A DNA stretch of 64,000 nucleotides from Novipirellula artificiosorum (GTDB taxonomy: Bacteria > Planctomycetota > Planctomycetia > Pirellulales > Pirellulaceae), in contig NZ_SJPV01000006.1 in assembly GCF_007860135.1 (NCBI RefSeq), positions 291,304 through 355,303 on the forward strand. Direction: 5' to 3'. Both the position numbers and the translations under genes were made by a program. Below the pieces are notes generated by a model, which saw only the letters and a program-made list of their open reading frames with translations, searched no databases and was not told where the DNA came from. This document shows positions 35,735-44,343 of the stretch, in pieces; position 1 is the stretch's first letter, and the number at the start of each line of letters is the position of its first letter.

Positions 35735-37705
35735 CTAATCCGTATCGCTGCGGAACGGAATCGCCGGCAAACCCTCTTGGTTGTAAAGATTCACCGTCGG
35801 GTTGTTGGCCCACCCGTATCGAACCGACGCTGGAGTCGCTACGCCCGGCGACGAGACGATGACGGTATCACCGTCGATCTTCGCCTCACCCCATACGAAG
35901 GTCTTGTCATCGCCGGCAATGGCGAATCCCTTTAAGGAATCTCCTCGGGCGACCAGTCCCGATCCGACATGTTTGAATTTCACAAAGGCCTTGCCGTTGC
36001 GGTATTCCACCGTATCAAACTCGGGCCCGCTGTAGACGAGGTCCTGACCGTAAGCGATTCCGAGAGCCGACAGTGCGAGACGTCGCCCCACTTCCTGCTT
36101 GTTTCTCGGGTGAATGTCATTGGCTTCCCCAATGTCGATCGCCACTGCCAATCCGACCTGGTCGTCATGCTTCGCGGTCATGGATTGAGCTTCGCGAAGT
36201 TCCGCCCATCCTGGTTCAACCGGTTGCTGTTGGACTGCCATAAAGTTTGCTAATTGAACCACCAAGAACGGAAAATCACCAACGCCGAAATGGTCACGCC
36301 AATCCTTGATCATCGTTGGCAGCAGCGTTCGGTACTGTGCCGCCCGACCTGCATTCGATTCCCCTTGGTACCAAATCGCTCCCTTGATCGCGTAAGGCAA
36401 CAGCGGGGCCAACATCCCGTTATACAAAACGGTGACGATGTTCGGGTTGTTACTGAGTTGCTGAGGCGCCGGTTTCAATTCGCCCATCGATGCCGTGGAC
36501 TGGTACTTCCAAGATCCGGCAAGGGAGATCGACTCTTCGCCCTCCACTTGGATCTGCATTTGAGACCGTTCGCCGTACATACCCCCGCCACCACCGGTGT
36601 CAAGAACGCGAACGGTGATCACGTTCTTTCCTGGTTTTAGCGTACCCGCAGCCAAGGAGTATTTGCGGTTTTGATTCCACTCATCCATCCCACCGACTTG
36701 TTGGCCATTGACCCATGTCGTGTCCCGGTCGTCGATCGTGCCCAGGTTCAAGACGGCAGCCTGATCCGCAAGCGATTGTGGAACGTCGATTTGTTTTTGA
36801 AACCAGACGACACCGTCGAATCCCTCAAGTCCCTTATCTTCCCATCTGCCCGGCAACTCCATCGTTTTCCAGCTTTCGACGCTTGCGTTGGCCTCAAACC
36901 AAGCCTCGGAGGTTCCTGGATCGTTTTCTTTCCACCACCTGTCCATTGCCGCCTCAAACTTGTCGTTTCCAGTTCGCTGCGATTCCGCCATTTCTTCAAA
37001 GGACTCCATTGCTTGGTGAAAATCATCCATCGTTCGAAGTGCCTCGGCACTGGTCCATGCTTCCGCAACCGTGCCGCCCCACGAGGTGTGGATCAATCCG
37101 ATCGGAACATCAAGCGTTCGGTTCAATTCGCGACCAAAGAAATACCCAACCGCACTGAATCCGGGTACCGTCTCGGAACTGCAAACCTCCCACTTTCCGC
37201 GGACGGTTTCCATGGGCTCGACCGCAATCCGCTTGGGAACCGTGAACAGCCGAATCTTTGAAAAGTCCGCGGATGCGATTTCATTTTGCGCATCCTTGGT
37301 CGCAGCAACCGGCCACTCCATGTTGGACTGACCCGAACAAATCCAAACGTCACCGACCCACACGTCGCTTACCGTCACGGTGTCGCTCTGGTCGCCTTTG
37401 GAAAACTCGACTTTCAATGCGTAGGGGCCGCCTGCATCGAGCGGACGAAGTTGGACGGACCAGCGGCCCGATGGGGCCGCCTTCGTGGTCGCCGATTGGC
37501 TCGCAATCGCCACCGTTACCTCTTGCCCTGGGTCTGCCCATCCCCAAACTGGTGACGGCGTATCCCGTTGCAAAACCATGTGGTCGGTAAACAACGGATG
37601 AAGTCGCGGCAGGTCTTGGGCGACCGATTGTGTCGAGGCAAGCAACAAACTGAAACAAACAAGCACCCCCGCGCCAAAGGCAGGGCAACAGCAGATACGT
37701 TTCAT
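35735..37705 (-). CDS. Exported sialate O-acetylesterase family protein
   Basis: A 656-residue esterase of the SASA/SGNH type that removes acetyl groups from sugars. The catalytic Ser lies in ICSGQSNMEWP, GAIWYQGESNAGRA is the second block, and DIHPRNKQEVGRR contains the catalytic Asp/His pair. A beta-rich jelly-roll insert (about residues 275-420, with GRWEDKGLEGFDGVVWFQKQI) is typical of the family. A signal peptide follows ATG 37705. The acetylated substrate in this organism is unknown; marine polysaccharide decorations are plausible. Confidence 0.92.
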   Translation of the reverse strand: MKRICCCPAFGAGVLVCFSLLLASTQSVAQDLPRLHPLFTDHMVLQRDTPSPVWGWADPGQEVTVAIASQSATTKAAPSGRWSVQLRPLDAGGPYALKVEFSKGDQSDTVTVSDVWVGDVWICSGQSNMEWPVAATKDAQNEIASADFSKIRLFTVPKRIAVEPMETVRGKWEVCSSETVPGFSAVGYFFGRELNRTLDVPIGLIHTSWGGTVAEAWTSAEALRTMDDFHQAMESFEEMAESQRTGNDKFEAAMDRWWKENDPGTSEAWFEANASVESWKTMELPGRWEDKGLEGFDGVVWFQKQIDVPQSLADQAAVLNLGTIDDRDTTWVNGQQVGGMDEWNQNRKYSLAAGTLKPGKNVITVRVLDTGGGGGMYGERSQMQIQVEGEESISLAGSWKYQSTASMGELKPAPQQLSNNPNIVTVLYNGMLAPLLPYAIKGAIWYQGESNAGRAAQYRTLLPTMIKDWRDHFGVGDFPFLVVQLANFMAVQQQPVEPGWAELREAQSMTAKHDDQVGLAVAIDIGEANDIHPRNKQEVGRRLALSALGIAYGQDLVYSGPEFDTVEYRNGKAFVKFKHVGSGLVARGDSLKGFAIAGDDKTFVWGEAKIDGDTVIVSSPGVATPASVRYGWANNPTVNLYNQEGLPAIPFRSDTD

Positions 37706-37937
37706 GGAAGCGTTTTTCAAAAAGGCGAGAGCGTTGGAGGGATCAAGATCGTAGCGAACAACACGGCAGCTAGCCAGCGATCCAATCCATCCATTCTACA
37801 CCGAAAGGTCCGGCATTGGAGCAGCCACGACAGGAAAAAGCTGGCGCGCCGGGCAAGTCACTTGGTGTACGTTCTTCGGCGGGGAACATGCGCAGAAATC
37901 TCGGCATCTTCCACTGGCGGCGTCAGCTGGAACCGAG

Positions 37938-38045
37938 TCAATCCGAAACGGATCCATCGTCTTTCCGCACCAGCCAAAACCATAGCAGCCCGGCGCTCGA
38001 GAGAATCGTGACCAACGAGAAAACGGCGATTAGCAAGGAAATCAT
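37938..38045 (-). CDS. Possible 35-residue single-pass membrane protein
   Basis: ATG 38045 overlaps the TGA stop of the preceding gene by the four-base ATGA arrangement, which favours coupled translation. The 35-codon frame encodes one hydrophobic helix (SLLIAVFSLVTILSSAGLLWFWLV) followed by a short polar tail (RKDDGSVSD). Many real small membrane proteins look like this, but chance cannot be excluded for so short a frame. The rest of 37706-37937 shows no gene. Confidence 0.4.
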   Translation of the reverse strand: MISLLIAVFSLVTILSSAGLLWFWLVRKDDGSVSD

Positions 38046-40627
38046 ACGAGCAGTGTCGTCGCTTGATCCGTCTCCGACAAGCCACGGTCACTTTCCTCGT
38101 CGTCGTCTTCCTCTTCGATCATCGCCATCGGAGTCGGAACCAGCATGGCCCCCACCCGCTCAGGGTCGCTTGGGGTGGTCGGCGTTTCATTCAATTCGTT
38201 GATAATCAGCAACGCATCGAGTGCGGTGATCATGTAGTCGCCGTTGGCATCGAAGTAAAACGCACCCGGCTGTTCTGTGTTCGGATCAAGTAACTCACCC
38301 TCGCTCCGTTCCAAAAGTTCATTGATGATGACGAGCGCATCGTAGGCCGTCACATCACCGCTAACGTCGACATCATGGGGGAAGTCATTGTTTTGAAAGA
38401 ATGCCGGCTCGTCATCCAGTAAATCAATCGTTGCCGTGTCGGAAACGTAACCGATTGCAGAAAAGGAATAAGCGAAGGTCATGGTCGGCTCCGGTTCCAT
38501 ATCGTTAACCGGATCAAGCCCAATCACGACACTCTGTTTGCCTGCGGGAATGACCATCGGACCGTTAAAGCCAAGTTCGCTCGCATCGCCACCGGATACA
38601 GTCAGGACCAAACTCTCCGTAACGTTCGTGTTGCTTCGTGACAGTGTCAAGCTGACCGCCGATACCAAATCCTCGGTAACGTTATCGGCACTAAAAACCG
38701 CACCGAGTGTTTCATAGTCTCGGACGAGGAGATCAATGGATCCGGGGTCGACGCCCGTTGCCGTCGCGGACAACTGCAACGTTTGTTCGCCATCGAGCAA
38801 AGTATCGTCCACGGCGTTGATGGGAACGGCGACGGAGGTGGCCGACGCCGGGATCACGGCGGTTGCCTGAACGGAAGCTTCGCTGGTGTCACTCGATTTC
38901 AGATTCACGGTCAATGCGGCCGTCGAAGCGGGGCCGCTTCGCGAAATCGTCAACAAAGCTGCGGCGTTGCCGGCATTCTCGCCGATCGAAGCGGTGGTGA
39001 GTGCCAGCGTCAACCGAGGAGGCGTCAGGACCGTGACGCCAAAGGTCTCTTCGTCGCTGCCCCCATCATCATCGGTCACGCGAATGCGAACCGTGTAGTT
39101 GCCTGGCGTTGGGTAAATATGGCTGCCGTTGAATGACGCCAACGTATTGCGGGATGCGTTGCCGATTTGGTCGACCGTCGCCGTCCCCGTCGAAGGCTCG
39201 GATTGATCGCCCCAATCGATTGAATACGTCATGGTTTCGTCCGAGGGTGGATCCGCAGCCGGTTGCCTGAAACCAGGGTCCGAGATCTTGCCGATATCGG
39301 TCAGATTTAAAGCGACCCCTGCGACCACCGATTGAGGACCAAGTGTCGTCAACGTGGGGTTCACGTTGGTGACCGTCGCGATGGCCGCGGGAAAAGTCGT
39401 CTCTCCAAGCTTGCTGCCGCGCAGCACGATCTCGGTCGGGTAGTGACCGTTGTCGCCATAGACATGCGTTCCGCTGACGGTCACCTGCGAACCGACAAGC
39501 GTCCATCCGATGTCGTCAAGGGCGGCGATGTCGAGTGCGGTCATCGATTGGCGTGCATTTTGGTTCAAGGTCTCACGCATCAAGGTGGGTTGGTTGTCTT
39601 GTTCAAGAATGGATGCTGCCCAGTGGTAGGTTTGATTCATTGGCGGGTTGCCGGTACCGACGTACGCTGCCGTTGCTTTCGGGCCGGTGAAGGTGCTGCC
39701 CGAGGTGTAGGTGTCCCACGATCGGTTGATCCCCGCCCGACCGAACCCGAGCACGTGAGTCAGTTCGTGCATCGCAACCGTTACAAAGTCGGTTTGTCCC
39801 GGCTGGATCCCGTCAATCTCGCGGCCGAAGTACCAGTTGGTTCCGTTGTTGTCGAAAGCCACCGAGCCACCCCACGGCCCAAAGTCGGTCGCCGGCGTTG
39901 CCTTTGCACCGGTTTCGCCGCGGTACTGAACGGTCTCAAAGAAAGCCAAGATTTCCCTTTGTTCTTCCAGACTACTTGGTTGCACCGGTGGAAACGCATA
40001 CCCGCCGGGGCCACCGCGGCCACGTTCATTGCCGGCCAAATCACGGGAGCCGATGAAGACGACCAACTCGTTGGCATTGACCCGCAAATTCCTTGCCGCC
40101 GTGATGCTGGTCGAGCCGTCCGGGTTCAAGGTCGATTGCCCCGTCGATGGATGGATAAACTGCGCGTTCCACTGCTTCTTGCCAGCCGGAACAATCGCCT
40201 GCAAATCATCACTGAACCGGCGCACGACGGCATCCGCAACATCTTGCATGAGCACGCGACGTGATTGGTTGGCGCCGGAAAAAAAGCCTCCCGTGTCCAG
40301 CGAATAATCAAGTCGGACCGTCAGCCCGCCGGTGGGGGGTTGCGACGAAACGGTTGCCGCGGACGTCGTCCCGTCACTCCATCCAATCTCAGCCGATACC
40401 GTACCCAACAGCCCTGTCGTATCAACACTGCGGCTTATCGAAAACGGCTCGCCTTCTGCAACCAACAATCGCCGAATTTCGAGTGTCTCCACCCGAGTCG
40501 TACGAAACCGGTGCCCAGGTCGCCGCCCCTGAGGCGGGGCGCTGCGACGCCGTGTCGGATGGAGAGATTTCAAGCCAGCCGCCAAGCTGAGAGCAAGGTG
40601 TTTGAGCATGTATCGAGATCGAAGCAT
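38042..40627 (-). CDS. Secreted metalloprotease-like protein with Calx-beta repeats and dockerin
   Basis: About 861 residues from ATG 40627 (ATG 40609 or codons further upstream are possible). The N-terminus is basic then reads VETLEIRRLLVAE, the planctomycete LExRRLL export-associated motif. A metalloprotease-like domain has HELTHVLGFGRAG near residue 287, an HExxHxxGF zinc motif of the metzincin type. Then come a PKD-like domain (SIDWGD, YTVRIRVTDDDGG), two Calx-beta-like stretches, and a dockerin-like pair (DVSGDVTAYDALVIINELL, DANGDYMITALDALLIINEL). It is surface-bound or released; the substrate is unknown. Confidence 0.85.
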   Translation of the reverse strand: MLRSRYMLKHLALSLAAGLKSLHPTRRRSAPPQGRRPGHRFRTTRVETLEIRRLLVAEGEPFSISRSVDTTGLLGTVSAEIGWSDGTTSAATVSSQPPTGGLTVRLDYSLDTGGFFSGANQSRRVLMQDVADAVVRRFSDDLQAIVPAGKKQWNAQFIHPSTGQSTLNPDGSTSITAARNLRVNANELVVFIGSRDLAGNERGRGGPGGYAFPPVQPSSLEEQREILAFFETVQYRGETGAKATPATDFGPWGGSVAFDNNGTNWYFGREIDGIQPGQTDFVTVAMHELTHVLGFGRAGINRSWDTYTSGSTFTGPKATAAYVGTGNPPMNQTYHWAASILEQDNQPTLMRETLNQNARQSMTALDIAALDDIGWTLVGSQVTVSGTHVYGDNGHYPTEIVLRGSKLGETTFPAAIATVTNVNPTLTTLGPQSVVAGVALNLTDIGKISDPGFRQPAADPPSDETMTYSIDWGDQSEPSTGTATVDQIGNASRNTLASFNGSHIYPTPGNYTVRIRVTDDDGGSDEETFGVTVLTPPRLTLALTTASIGENAGNAAALLTISRSGPASTAALTVNLKSSDTSEASVQATAVIPASATSVAVPINAVDDTLLDGEQTLQLSATATGVDPGSIDLLVRDYETLGAVFSADNVTEDLVSAVSLTLSRSNTNVTESLVLTVSGGDASELGFNGPMVIPAGKQSVVIGLDPVNDMEPEPTMTFAYSFSAIGYVSDTATIDLLDDEPAFFQNNDFPHDVDVSGDVTAYDALVIINELLERSEGELLDPNTEQPGAFYFDANGDYMITALDALLIINELNETPTTPSDPERVGAMLVPTPMAMIEEEDDDEESDRGLSETDQATTLLV

Positions 40628-40806
40628 TCGATAAACAACTGTAAAACGGAGACGGCATAAAACCTGTGGAAGTCCATCGGTGATTATACGCATCACAAGT
40701 ATGGGGGTGGGCTATCCCCACGCATTGTGTCATGCGATGATAATGCTTCCTCGAACCGTCTGTATCGCGACAGAGCCGAAAGAGTCAATACAAACAAGGC
40801 GATAGC

Positions 40807-41388
40807 ATGCCCAACGCACCCCTCGGTGGGGAGAACCCGTACTCTCCGACCCAAAAGACCACGCCGACCCTTCCCAGTGGCGGTGCGATCGATCCGTCGA
40901 ACTTGATGTCGCGGGGTTTGGTTGGGCAAGTACAGATTTTGGGCGTGCTGATGATTGTCCAGGGCGTGTTGGTCTCCTTGGCTGCGATTGTCATCGGATT
41001 CTACGCTGCATTCATGCCGACCTTCCTCGAACAGATGCGCCAAAATGCCGCGGCTCAGGGCGGAAACAATGCACCGGTCCCACCGGAATTTGGCTCGATC
41101 ATGATGATTGTTGGCGGAGTGATCACCGTTTTGATTTTGACACTTGGGTTTTTGCACATCTACTGCGGGATCCGAACGATGCAGTTCCGCGGCCGTGTCT
41201 TCAGCATGGTCGTGCTGTGCTGCGGTTTGTTGACCCTGATCACCTGCTACTGCCTACCCACACAGTTGGCGCTGTCCATTTATGGTCTTATTGTGCTTCT
41301 CAACGCTCCCGTATGTGAAGCGTTTCGGTACGCTGAACGAGGTCACACACCGCGAGAAATTCAGCAAGCCTATCTATCGCTTCCTTAG
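40807..41388 (+). CDS. Integral membrane protein of unknown function (paralogue 1)
   Basis: A 193-residue protein with a Pro-rich soluble N-terminus (residues 1-40), then four or so transmembrane helices, for example ILGVLMIVQGVLVSLAAIVIGFYAAF, IMMIVGGVITVLILTLGFLHIYCGI, FSMVVLCCGLLTLITCYC. It resembles the next gene in size, Pro/Gly loop and order of helices. The two start 12 bases apart end to start, so they are one operon. No enzyme motif is seen and the family is not recognised. Confidence 0.75.
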   Translation: MPNAPLGGENPYSPTQKTTPTLPSGGAIDPSNLMSRGLVGQVQILGVLMIVQGVLVSLAAIVIGFYAAFMPTFLEQMRQNAAAQGGNNAPVPPEFGSIMMIVGGVITVLILTLGFLHIYCGIRTMQFRGRVFSMVVLCCGLLTLITCYCLPTQLALSIYGLIVLLNAPVCEAFRYAERGHTPREIQQAYLSLP

Positions 41389-41400
41389 GTTTTTTCAACC

Positions 41401-42069
41401 ATGAACGATTCCAGCAACCCCTACGTCGAAGCACGAGTCTCAGAGGCAGTCACCGGACCCAACGATTCGGCGACGGTCGTCCGGCCGACCGGGATCACCG
41501 TGGTCGGCGTCTTGTCGATTTTGGCTGGTATCCTCGGACTTCTCGGTTCCGTCGGCGGCGTCGTCAACTTGATCTTCGGCCAAAAAATGGCATCCATGTT
41601 CAATCAAGGCATGCCACAGCAGGACGCGCAAGCGGAAATGCAACGCGAACTTGCTGCGGTGGTGGCCAAGTACATGATTCCCAACGTTTTGATCCTGATC
41701 GTCGGAGCGGTACTCGGAGCGTGCTTTCTGAGCGGGGGCATCGGTGTCATCCGTCGCAAACCTTGGAGCCGTCTTCTGCTCCGACGTACTCTCTTCTTTG
41801 CAATCCTGTGCGAAGTTTTGCGGATGATCCTCTATGGATTCACTCAACTGGAAATGGTTCCCATCACCAGGACCTACTTTGAACGGATGGCTGCCGATCA
41901 GGGTGGCGGGGCTGCAGCCATGGCTCAGTTTTCTGGATTTGCCATGCTCATCGGTCTCGCGTTCTACGCGGTTTGGGCACTCATCAAATTGGGGATTATG
42001 TTCTGGGGCAGGATGTATCTGAATCGCAGCGAACTCGACCCCTATTTCACCACCGAGTCGGTGGGCTGA
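41401..42069 (+). CDS. Integral membrane protein of unknown function (paralogue 2)
   Basis: A 222-residue protein with about four membrane helices (ITVVGVLSILAGILGLLGSVGGVVNLIFG near 30-60; then 100-130, 135-155 and 185-210). A soluble loop rich in Gln/Ala/Glu follows the first helix. Topology and the QMRQNAA/QEMQREL-type loop parallel the preceding gene. Its start is 12 bases after that gene's stop, suggesting co-translation or a small complex. Function unknown. Confidence 0.75.
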   Translation: MNDSSNPYVEARVSEAVTGPNDSATVVRPTGITVVGVLSILAGILGLLGSVGGVVNLIFGQKMASMFNQGMPQQDAQAEMQRELAAVVAKYMIPNVLILIVGAVLGACFLSGGIGVIRRKPWSRLLLRRTLFFAILCEVLRMILYGFTQLEMVPITRTYFERMAADQGGGAAAMAQFSGFAMLIGLAFYAVWALIKLGIMFWGRMYLNRSELDPYFTTESVG

Positions 42070-42103
42070 ACTCGTTGGTGGGAGGAACGCTCCTTCACCC
42101 TTG

Positions 42104-42141
42104 TGCTTTGTCAGGGATCCCGCTTCGGGATGGACAAAGCA
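42104..42141. repeat. Compact intergenic hairpin
   Basis: TGCTTTGTC (42104-42112) pairs perfectly with GACAAAGCA (42133-42141); an inner ATCCCG/CGGGAT stem adds to it. No T-run follows on either strand, so it is not a clear terminator. It sits 35 bases after the second membrane-protein gene in the 290-base gap before the DHOD-like gene. Nothing else in that gap looks like a gene. Confidence 0.6.
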
Positions 42142-42359
42142 ATTCGAGACAGATCGTCGCACCAAAGTGCCGGGAAATTGACGCAGATTGCGCAGTTTAT
42201 CACCGAGTGGTTGGTTTACTTCCTTTGAGCGTGTTACCAGGCCACTTTTGCGGCGTTTTGCCAGCCGCCGTCTCTTCCCAGCGGCAGCCGAATCGCCCAT
42301 GATAAGGAGGTGGCGGGGACGGGGTTAATGAGCACGGAAATCAATAGGACGGGACCACT

Positions 42360-43436
42360 ATGTTCGGAAACATCACAGCGCGATACCTGGGCCTCGAGCT
42401 GAAGTCGCCCGTTTTGGTTGGCTCAAGCTCGCTTGCTCGCGATCCCGAAGCCGTTCGAGACTTGTGGCTGGCCGGTGCCGGGGCGATCGTGCTGCCCTCT
42501 TTGTTTGAAGAGCAGGTGATGGAACAGCGGTTTGGCAGCGACCACCGCGAATCGATTCATCATCCCTATAACGAACGGTTGAGCTACGGGCACGTTGCGA
42601 CCAACTACAACGGGGGAACCGAGCGGTATCTCGAACTGATTGCCGAACTAAAACGTACGTCGTTGATCCCGATCATCGCTAATCTGAACGGATTCACTCA
42701 CGGCCAGTGGCTAAGCATTGCGTCAGAGATTGAACGAGCGGGAGCCGCCGCGATCGAATTGGTGGTGGATTGCGATATCACCGATCCCAACACCCGTGGG
42801 GAACAGATCGAACAGTGTTTGATCGATTGTGTGGCCGAAGTGTGCGATCAGGTTGCGATCCCCGTGTCGGTGAAGCTGTCATCCTTTCATACCAGTATTG
42901 CAAACTTAACGCGGCGAATCGCGGACGCCGGTGCGAAGGGCGTTGTCTGTTTCGCGCACGCGCCGGCTTGGCGAGTCGAAACCGAGTGCATCGACACGAC
43001 ACTCCATTGGTCCTTGACTGCCGCCGGCAATATCAACCCGACCATCGCAGGATTGATTCGAGCTCGCGGTGCGGGCGCATCGATGGATATCGCGGCAAGT
43101 GGCGGCATTTGTTCGACCGACGATTTTGTTCGCTCGGTGATCGCCGGAGCCGATGTGGCGATGATGACCAGCGCGGTCTATCGAAGCGGCCCTTCGGCGA
43201 TCACCAAAGTTGTCAATGGGCTTCAGAACTATTTGTCCCGAAGCGGCTTCGCTTCGTTCGCTGAATTTGCAGCCGCTCGACCCAAGTTGCATGCATGCAT
43301 GCGAAGCTCCTACCTGAGGGGAATTAGCGAGATCGACCGCTACCACGATCCGACCCCTCAACCCACGACCGTCACAGGCGACCGCTACGGGCACCTGGAC
43401 CATGTCATGCCCCCAGAACCCCACTCGATCGTTTGA
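42360..43436 (+). CDS. Dihydroorotate dehydrogenase-like protein
   Basis: A 358-residue TIM-barrel flavoprotein-like enzyme. The start (YLGLELKSPVLVGSSSLARDPEAVRDLWLAGAGAIVLPSLFEEQ) is the DHOD-like subfamily hallmark; PIIANLNGFTHGQW and IPVSVKLSSFHTSI follow, with ASGGICSTDDFVRSVIAGADVAMMTSAVYRSGP near the phosphate-binding end. These DHOD-like proteins have no proven role in pyrimidine synthesis and are often found beside pyruvate:ferredoxin oxidoreductase genes, which are absent here. It is preceded by AGGAGG at about 42305, 50 bases upstream, too far to serve as its binding site. Confidence 0.85.
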   Translation: MFGNITARYLGLELKSPVLVGSSSLARDPEAVRDLWLAGAGAIVLPSLFEEQVMEQRFGSDHRESIHHPYNERLSYGHVATNYNGGTERYLELIAELKRTSLIPIIANLNGFTHGQWLSIASEIERAGAAAIELVVDCDITDPNTRGEQIEQCLIDCVAEVCDQVAIPVSVKLSSFHTSIANLTRRIADAGAKGVVCFAHAPAWRVETECIDTTLHWSLTAAGNINPTIAGLIRARGAGASMDIAASGGICSTDDFVRSVIAGADVAMMTSAVYRSGPSAITKVVNGLQNYLSRSGFASFAEFAAARPKLHACMRSSYLRGISEIDRYHDPTPQPTTVTGDRYGHLDHVMPPEPHSIV

Positions 43437-43701
43437 CAAGTGGTCGTGAACACTCGCGAAAGCGCCGTTTCTTTTTGAGCCATCACCGCCTTGAGACGTG
43501 TTGACCCACCCTCTTTCCGCAAGCCCGGTGACTCGCTGTTGTCCCGGTTCGGTGCCTCGCGAGAGACCGCCGCGGAACGTAGCGGAGCGAGGGTGTTAAA
43601 GTACTTGGACGCACATCGTCACGGGCGGTGGTTTATAATGGCGTCGCTGACCTCGCTGTCGTTTTCCCCCTCCCCGCTTCCATTCTCTCTCGGTAGATCC
43701 C

Positions 43702-44280
43702 ATGCATAAACTGCTCGCCTTTACGTTCCTCGTTTCTCTCTTCGCTTTCGCATCCCCGGCACGGGCACAGACCGACCCAAGAGCCGAGGCACGAAGTGCA
43801 GCAGCGAGGCGTGCCGTGGTCCAGAATCGACTGGATCAGTTCGGTCATCGGAATTGGATCGTGATCGCAGATTCGGCCTACCCCTCACAGACCGCTGCGG
43901 GGATTGAAACGATCGTAACGCATCAATCGCAACTGCAAGTGGTCCGTGAAGTGATCGATGCGGTTGGAAACGCAAAACATGTTCGTCCGACGGTCTACCT
44001 CGACAAGGAAATCAAGTATGTCGACGAGCAGAATGCAGCAGGGATCAGCGACTATCGTTCGGAACTCTTGACCTTGTTGGCGGGCCAAAATGTCAAGGCG
44101 CTTCCGCACGAAGAGATTATCGCGAAGTTAGACGAAGCGGGGAAAACGTTTCATGTTCTCATTCTGAAGTCCAACATGACGCTGCCCTACACCTCGGTCT
44201 TCATCGAATTGGATTGCGGCTATTGGTCAGCGGAAGCCGAGGCAAGTTTACGAAAAACCATGAACTTGCAAGCAGACTGA
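43702..44280 (+). CDS. Exported RbsD/FucU-like protein
   Basis: A 192-residue protein with a clear signal peptide (LLAFTFLVSLFAFASPARAQ). The mature part begins RLDQFGHRNWIVIADSAYPSQTAAGIETI, resembling the GHGDxIVIADANFP start of RbsD/FucU sugar mutarotases, and ends with TLPYTSVFIELDCGYW, like their ETxPYxNVIL C-terminal region. Those enzymes are normally cytoplasmic, so an exported version would be unusual. The assignment rests on by-eye similarity and carries moderate confidence. Substrate is unknown; pectin-type sugars from the neighbouring lyase are one possibility. Confidence 0.55.
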   Translation: MHKLLAFTFLVSLFAFASPARAQTDPRAEARSAAARRAVVQNRLDQFGHRNWIVIADSAYPSQTAAGIETIVTHQSQLQVVREVIDAVGNAKHVRPTVYLDKEIKYVDEQNAAGISDYRSELLTLLAGQNVKALPHEEIIAKLDEAGKTFHVLILKSNMTLPYTSVFIELDCGYWSAEAEASLRKTMNLQAD

Positions 44281-44343
44281 GATCACCTCTTGATTGCCCC
44301 ACCCTTTTTCCCACCTTTGTATTCTCCGTCCGGAGTTTCCATC

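Noticed and set aside
43604..43640. Sigma-70-type promoter TTGGAC plus TATAAT before the FucU-like gene
   Set aside because: The spacer between the two hexamers is 23 bases, too long for a standard promoter. TATAAT alone is not enough support.
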